Positions 4,440 to 5,993 of a DNA stretch of 5,993 bases are shown in pieces. Below the pieces are notes generated by a model, which searched no databases, was not told where the DNA came from, and saw only the letters and a program-made list of their open reading frames with translations. Within the stretch, counting starts at the first letter, position 1. Every line of letters starts with the position of its first letter. A program made the translations under genes and the position numbers. Source of the DNA: Pseudomonadota bacterium (GTDB taxonomy: Bacteria; Pseudomonadota; Alphaproteobacteria; Paracaedibacterales; CAITNM01); contig JAPLON010000021.1 in the NCBI GenBank assembly GCA_026400695.1, forward strand, positions 958 to 6,950, in the 5' to 3' direction.

Positions 4440-4462
4440 GTAGTATAAAACATTTACACTAC
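4440..4462. promoter_or_regulatory. 23-bp imperfect dyad in the divergent intergenic region
   Basis: GTAGTATAAA (4440-4449) and TTTACACTAC (4453-4462) pair at nine of ten positions around ACA. It lies between the two divergent promoters, about 70 bp from the minus-strand -35 and 75 bp from the plus-strand -35. It may be a regulator site or a short hairpin. I see no coding sequence in 4312-4599. Confidence 0.3.
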
Positions 4463-4537
4463 GCATCGTGCACTTAAATCTTACTTTTTTAAAGGGTGGA
4501 TTTTATAACTTAGCACAGTAGCTAAAATCAAAACTAA

Positions 4538-4566
4538 TTGACACTTCAAAGAAGTTCCTCTAGAAA
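4538..4566 (+). promoter_or_regulatory. Sigma70-type promoter of the gene at 4600, with a dyad in its spacer
   Basis: A perfect TTGACA (4538-4543) is followed after 17 bp by TAGAAA (4561-4566, four of six). Transcription would begin near 4573, giving a leader of about 27 bases. A dyad, ACTTC AAA GAAGT (4543-4555), occupies the start of the spacer and touches the -35 box. A repressor bound there would block RNA polymerase. Confidence 0.6.
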
Positions 4567-4599
4567 GAGACACTCAAACAACAAAGCAAAACTATTTTT

Positions 4600-5172
4600 A
4601 TGAAAAAAACTCTTTACTACTTACTCAGTGCATTTTTACTGTGTATTTCTTCAATGCAGGGGTTGAATGCTTCTCTTAGTGCAGAAAATCTTGTCGATGA
4701 ACAAATTAGAACGGCGGTAAGCTCTCTTCACCCGAGTGTACAAGCTGAAGCTTTGAAACATACAAAACGGCTTTATGCTAACCAACCAGAAGAATTGGAA
4801 CTAATTTTAAACTTATTGGCAGAGTTAAAAAACGTTGAATCTTCCAGTCAACCATTCGTTGTGATTCATGTAGCGCGTGTAAATAATGCGTCGGATATGG
4901 AAGACGTGGTCACTTCATGGTGTCAAATAAACAGTATTGAAAATGCAGCGTTACGGGAACTCGCAATAACTTGGATGAAAAAAACAAAATCTGTAGAAGA
5001 CATTAATAATTTAGGAAATGCCTTGGACACTCTAGATAGAATTCAAAACCCTGCAATAAAATTAGAAGCCATTAAAAAAATGCTTGCAACAAGATCTACA
5101 AAGAGAATGAATAAAATTGCTGAAAAAGCGGCGGATGAGGATGATGAGTTAAACGAAATATCAGATAATTAA
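4600..5172 (+). CDS. Exported all-helical protein with degenerate ~35-residue repeats
   Basis: I do not recognise this 190-residue protein. It begins with a signal peptide (MKKTLYYLLSAFLLCISSMQ, likely cleavage after LNA at 24). The mature part looks wholly alpha-helical. Three segments align loosely: HPSVQAEALKHTKRL (44-58), ENAALRELAITWMKK (114-128) and NPAIKLEAIKKMLAT (150-164). A weaker one starts at QPFVVIHVARVNN (84-96). The spacing of 30-40 residues suggests stacked helical hairpins as in HEAT- or TPR-like solenoids, which usually bind proteins. The C-terminus is acidic (DEDDELNEISDN). The only cysteine after the signal is C108. Expression is from a TTGACA promoter 34 bp before the start; the Shine-Dalgarno is weak. 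A strong terminator follows, so it is transcribed alone. Export to the periplasm or outside is inferred; the role is unknown. Confidence 0.78.
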   Translation: MKKTLYYLLSAFLLCISSMQGLNASLSAENLVDEQIRTAVSSLHPSVQAEALKHTKRLYANQPEELELILNLLAELKNVESSSQPFVVIHVARVNNASDMEDVVTSWCQINSIENAALRELAITWMKKTKSVEDINNLGNALDTLDRIQNPAIKLEAIKKMLATRSTKRMNKIAEKAADEDDELNEISDN

Positions 5173-5202
5173 AGCGCATAATCACGAATGCGTTAACAAT
5201 AC

Positions 5203-5237
5203 AAAAGGGCTGACATTGCGTCAGCCTTTTTTCTTTT
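5203..5237. terminator. Strong rho-independent terminator, probably two-way
   Basis: AAAAGGGCTGAC (5203-5214) pairs with GTCAGCCTTTTT (5220-5231), 12 bp with one G-T wobble around the loop ATTGC, and is followed by a T-rich tract (TTTTTTCTTTT, 5227-5237). It lies 30 bp after the stop of the gene at 4600. On the minus strand the stem ends in TTTT, so it may also stop transcription of the convergent transporter gene, whose stop codon is at 5283-5285. Confidence 0.85.
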
Positions 5238-5282
5238 AGCAATATTAAAATAGCTTAATTCATAATAATTCTCTATTAAACC

Positions 5283-5993
5283 CTACGCGGCTTTTTTTGA
5301 AGTAAATTTTTGCCATGCAGACAAATTACTTGGCATGATGTTCTTAATTTTCTCAAGTTTTGCGAAGTAGTTAATTCCCCATAAAAAACAAAAAATAATT
5401 GGGAACGAAATAGCCCAAATACCATAATATCCAAACCACTCTGTTAGATATACTAGACTAAATGATGTAATCACGTACATCACAGCTCGTGAAAGTGCAT
5501 AAACAAAGCTAGCTATAGTAAACCTTCTTAAAACAGGGAAATGCGTAATAAATACAGCACCTGCAGGTTCTGCTACCATTGAAAAAACTAAAAGGCTAGC
5601 TTGAATCAAAAAAATCTGAATATTGCTACTTGCATAATCAACGCTGAATGGTAACAAAAGGGTTAGTACTAAAAGCACTATACCTCTTCCTCTCAGTATA
5701 ATTAATGGATGAATTTTGCGACATAAAATTATCCATAGAACAGTAGAAAGAGACATTACAACAGATAAATAAAAATTATGCACAATAATATCTTCGACCG
5801 AATAGTCAAAATTGCTTTTTAAAAGTGGATTAAAGTACATATAGCTTAAGTAACTCACCTTACGCAGTGAGTTGCGATATTTGAGGAAAAGCAGTAGATA
5901 GAAGTTATCTAACGTATTCACATGAGTTGAGTATTTATGGATACAAGATTGTGCGATATTTATACAGACTACCTTATCTGTCAAAATAAGTAC
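5283..5993 (-). CDS. MFS transporter, C-terminal half (5' partial, ProP-like group)
   Basis: The frame has no stop up to the right edge, so I treat the gene as entering from outside rather than starting at the internal TTG at 5984. About 236 residues are visible, roughly half of a normal 12-helix MFS protein. They contain a polar loop, then YFNPLLKSNFDYSVEDIIVHN, a segment typical of the loop after helix 7 in rickettsial ProP-like carriers. Helices follow at about 68-88, 94-112, 121-145, 156-180 and 187-208 (numbered from 5984). Conserved pieces include SMVAEPAGAVFITHFP, the basic turn VLRRFT, and ALSRAVMYVITSFSLVYLTEWFG. The C-terminal tail is cytoplasmic and basic. It would move a small solute across the inner membrane; the substrate cannot be read from this half. 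The stretch KYRNSLRKVSYLSYMYF, where helix 7 is expected, is unusually charged. Confidence 0.85.
   Translation of the reverse strand, partial: VLILTDKVVCINIAQSCIHKYSTHVNTLDNFYLLLFLKYRNSLRKVSYLSYMYFNPLLKSNFDYSVEDIIVHNFYLSVVMSLSTVLWIILCRKIHPLIILRGRGIVLLVLTLLLPFSVDYASSNIQIFLIQASLLVFSMVAEPAGAVFITHFPVLRRFTIASFVYALSRAVMYVITSFSLVYLTEWFGYYGIWAISFPIIFCFLWGINYFAKLEKIKNIMPSNLSAWQKFTSKKAA

Noticed and set aside
4312..4599. Short minus-strand frame of about 25 codons from an ATG near 4466
   Set aside because: No ribosome-binding site, no signal peptide, and it lies across the promoter region.
82..5196. TGCGTTA shortly after the stop codons of the left-edge gene (82 region) and the gene at 4600 (about 5189), and again at 214
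   Set aside because: A 7-base motif is expected about once by chance in this much DNA on both strands; three copies are not enough to claim a shared element apart from the 23-bp repeat already listed.
1..5993. tRNA, rRNA, CRISPR array, integrase or transposase
   Set aside because: No tRNA T-arm motif in a cloverleaf context, no regularly spaced direct repeats with unique spacers, and no reading frame resembling a recombinase.

Overview
The window reads as a piece of an AT-rich alphaproteobacterial chromosome. The best anchors are a canonical flavin-dependent thymidylate synthase (thyX, 1745-2674, minus strand) of the long alphaproteobacterial type and, divergent from it, a DUF2948 protein (2746-3210), a family I know only from Alphaproteobacteria. 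The AT-rich intergenic DNA, a ProP-like MFS transporter of the kind abundant in Rickettsiales and Holosporales, a dispersed palindromic repeat pair and many small orphan secreted proteins all fit a host-associated alphaproteobacterium. The order-level placement is inference, not proof.

Layout. Positions 1-69 hold the last 22 codons of a gene whose C-terminus is related to that of the gene at 1239-1724. After it come a GC-rich perfect hairpin (146-177), a rho-independent terminator (237-278) and an AT-rich region with inverted repeats. Next are two plus-strand orphan genes: 408-1055, an exported protein with three Gly/Ala-rich hydrophobic stretches, and 1239-1724, a signal peptide plus Pro-rich stalk plus C-terminal membrane anchor. 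Each is followed by a hairpin. A shared two-way terminator (1732-1762) separates the second from convergent thyX. The 71-bp gap between thyX and the DUF2948 gene carries back-to-back promoter elements.

The right half is accessory in character: an exported Ala/Lys-rich coiled-coil protein (3300-3614), a doubtful or decaying small exported ORF that overlaps it tail to tail (3608-3799, minus), an 86-bp pair of inverted palindromic repeat elements (3901-3986), then a divergent pair of exported proteins (4009-4311 minus, 4600-5172 plus). The divergent pair shares a 288-bp regulatory region with two recognisable sigma70-type promoters and several dyads. A strong terminator (5203-5237) follows. The window ends inside the C-terminal half of an MFS transporter gene (5283-5993, minus) that runs off the right edge.

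How the genes work together: thyX makes dTMP for DNA synthesis. The DUF2948 neighbour has no known function and is transcribed away from thyX. The six or so small exported proteins have no recognisable family, so no pathway can be assigned to them. Their density, separate transcription units and variable architecture suggest envelope or secreted factors specific to the lineage, possibly for host interaction. I found no RNA genes, CRISPR array, transposase or complete mobile element.
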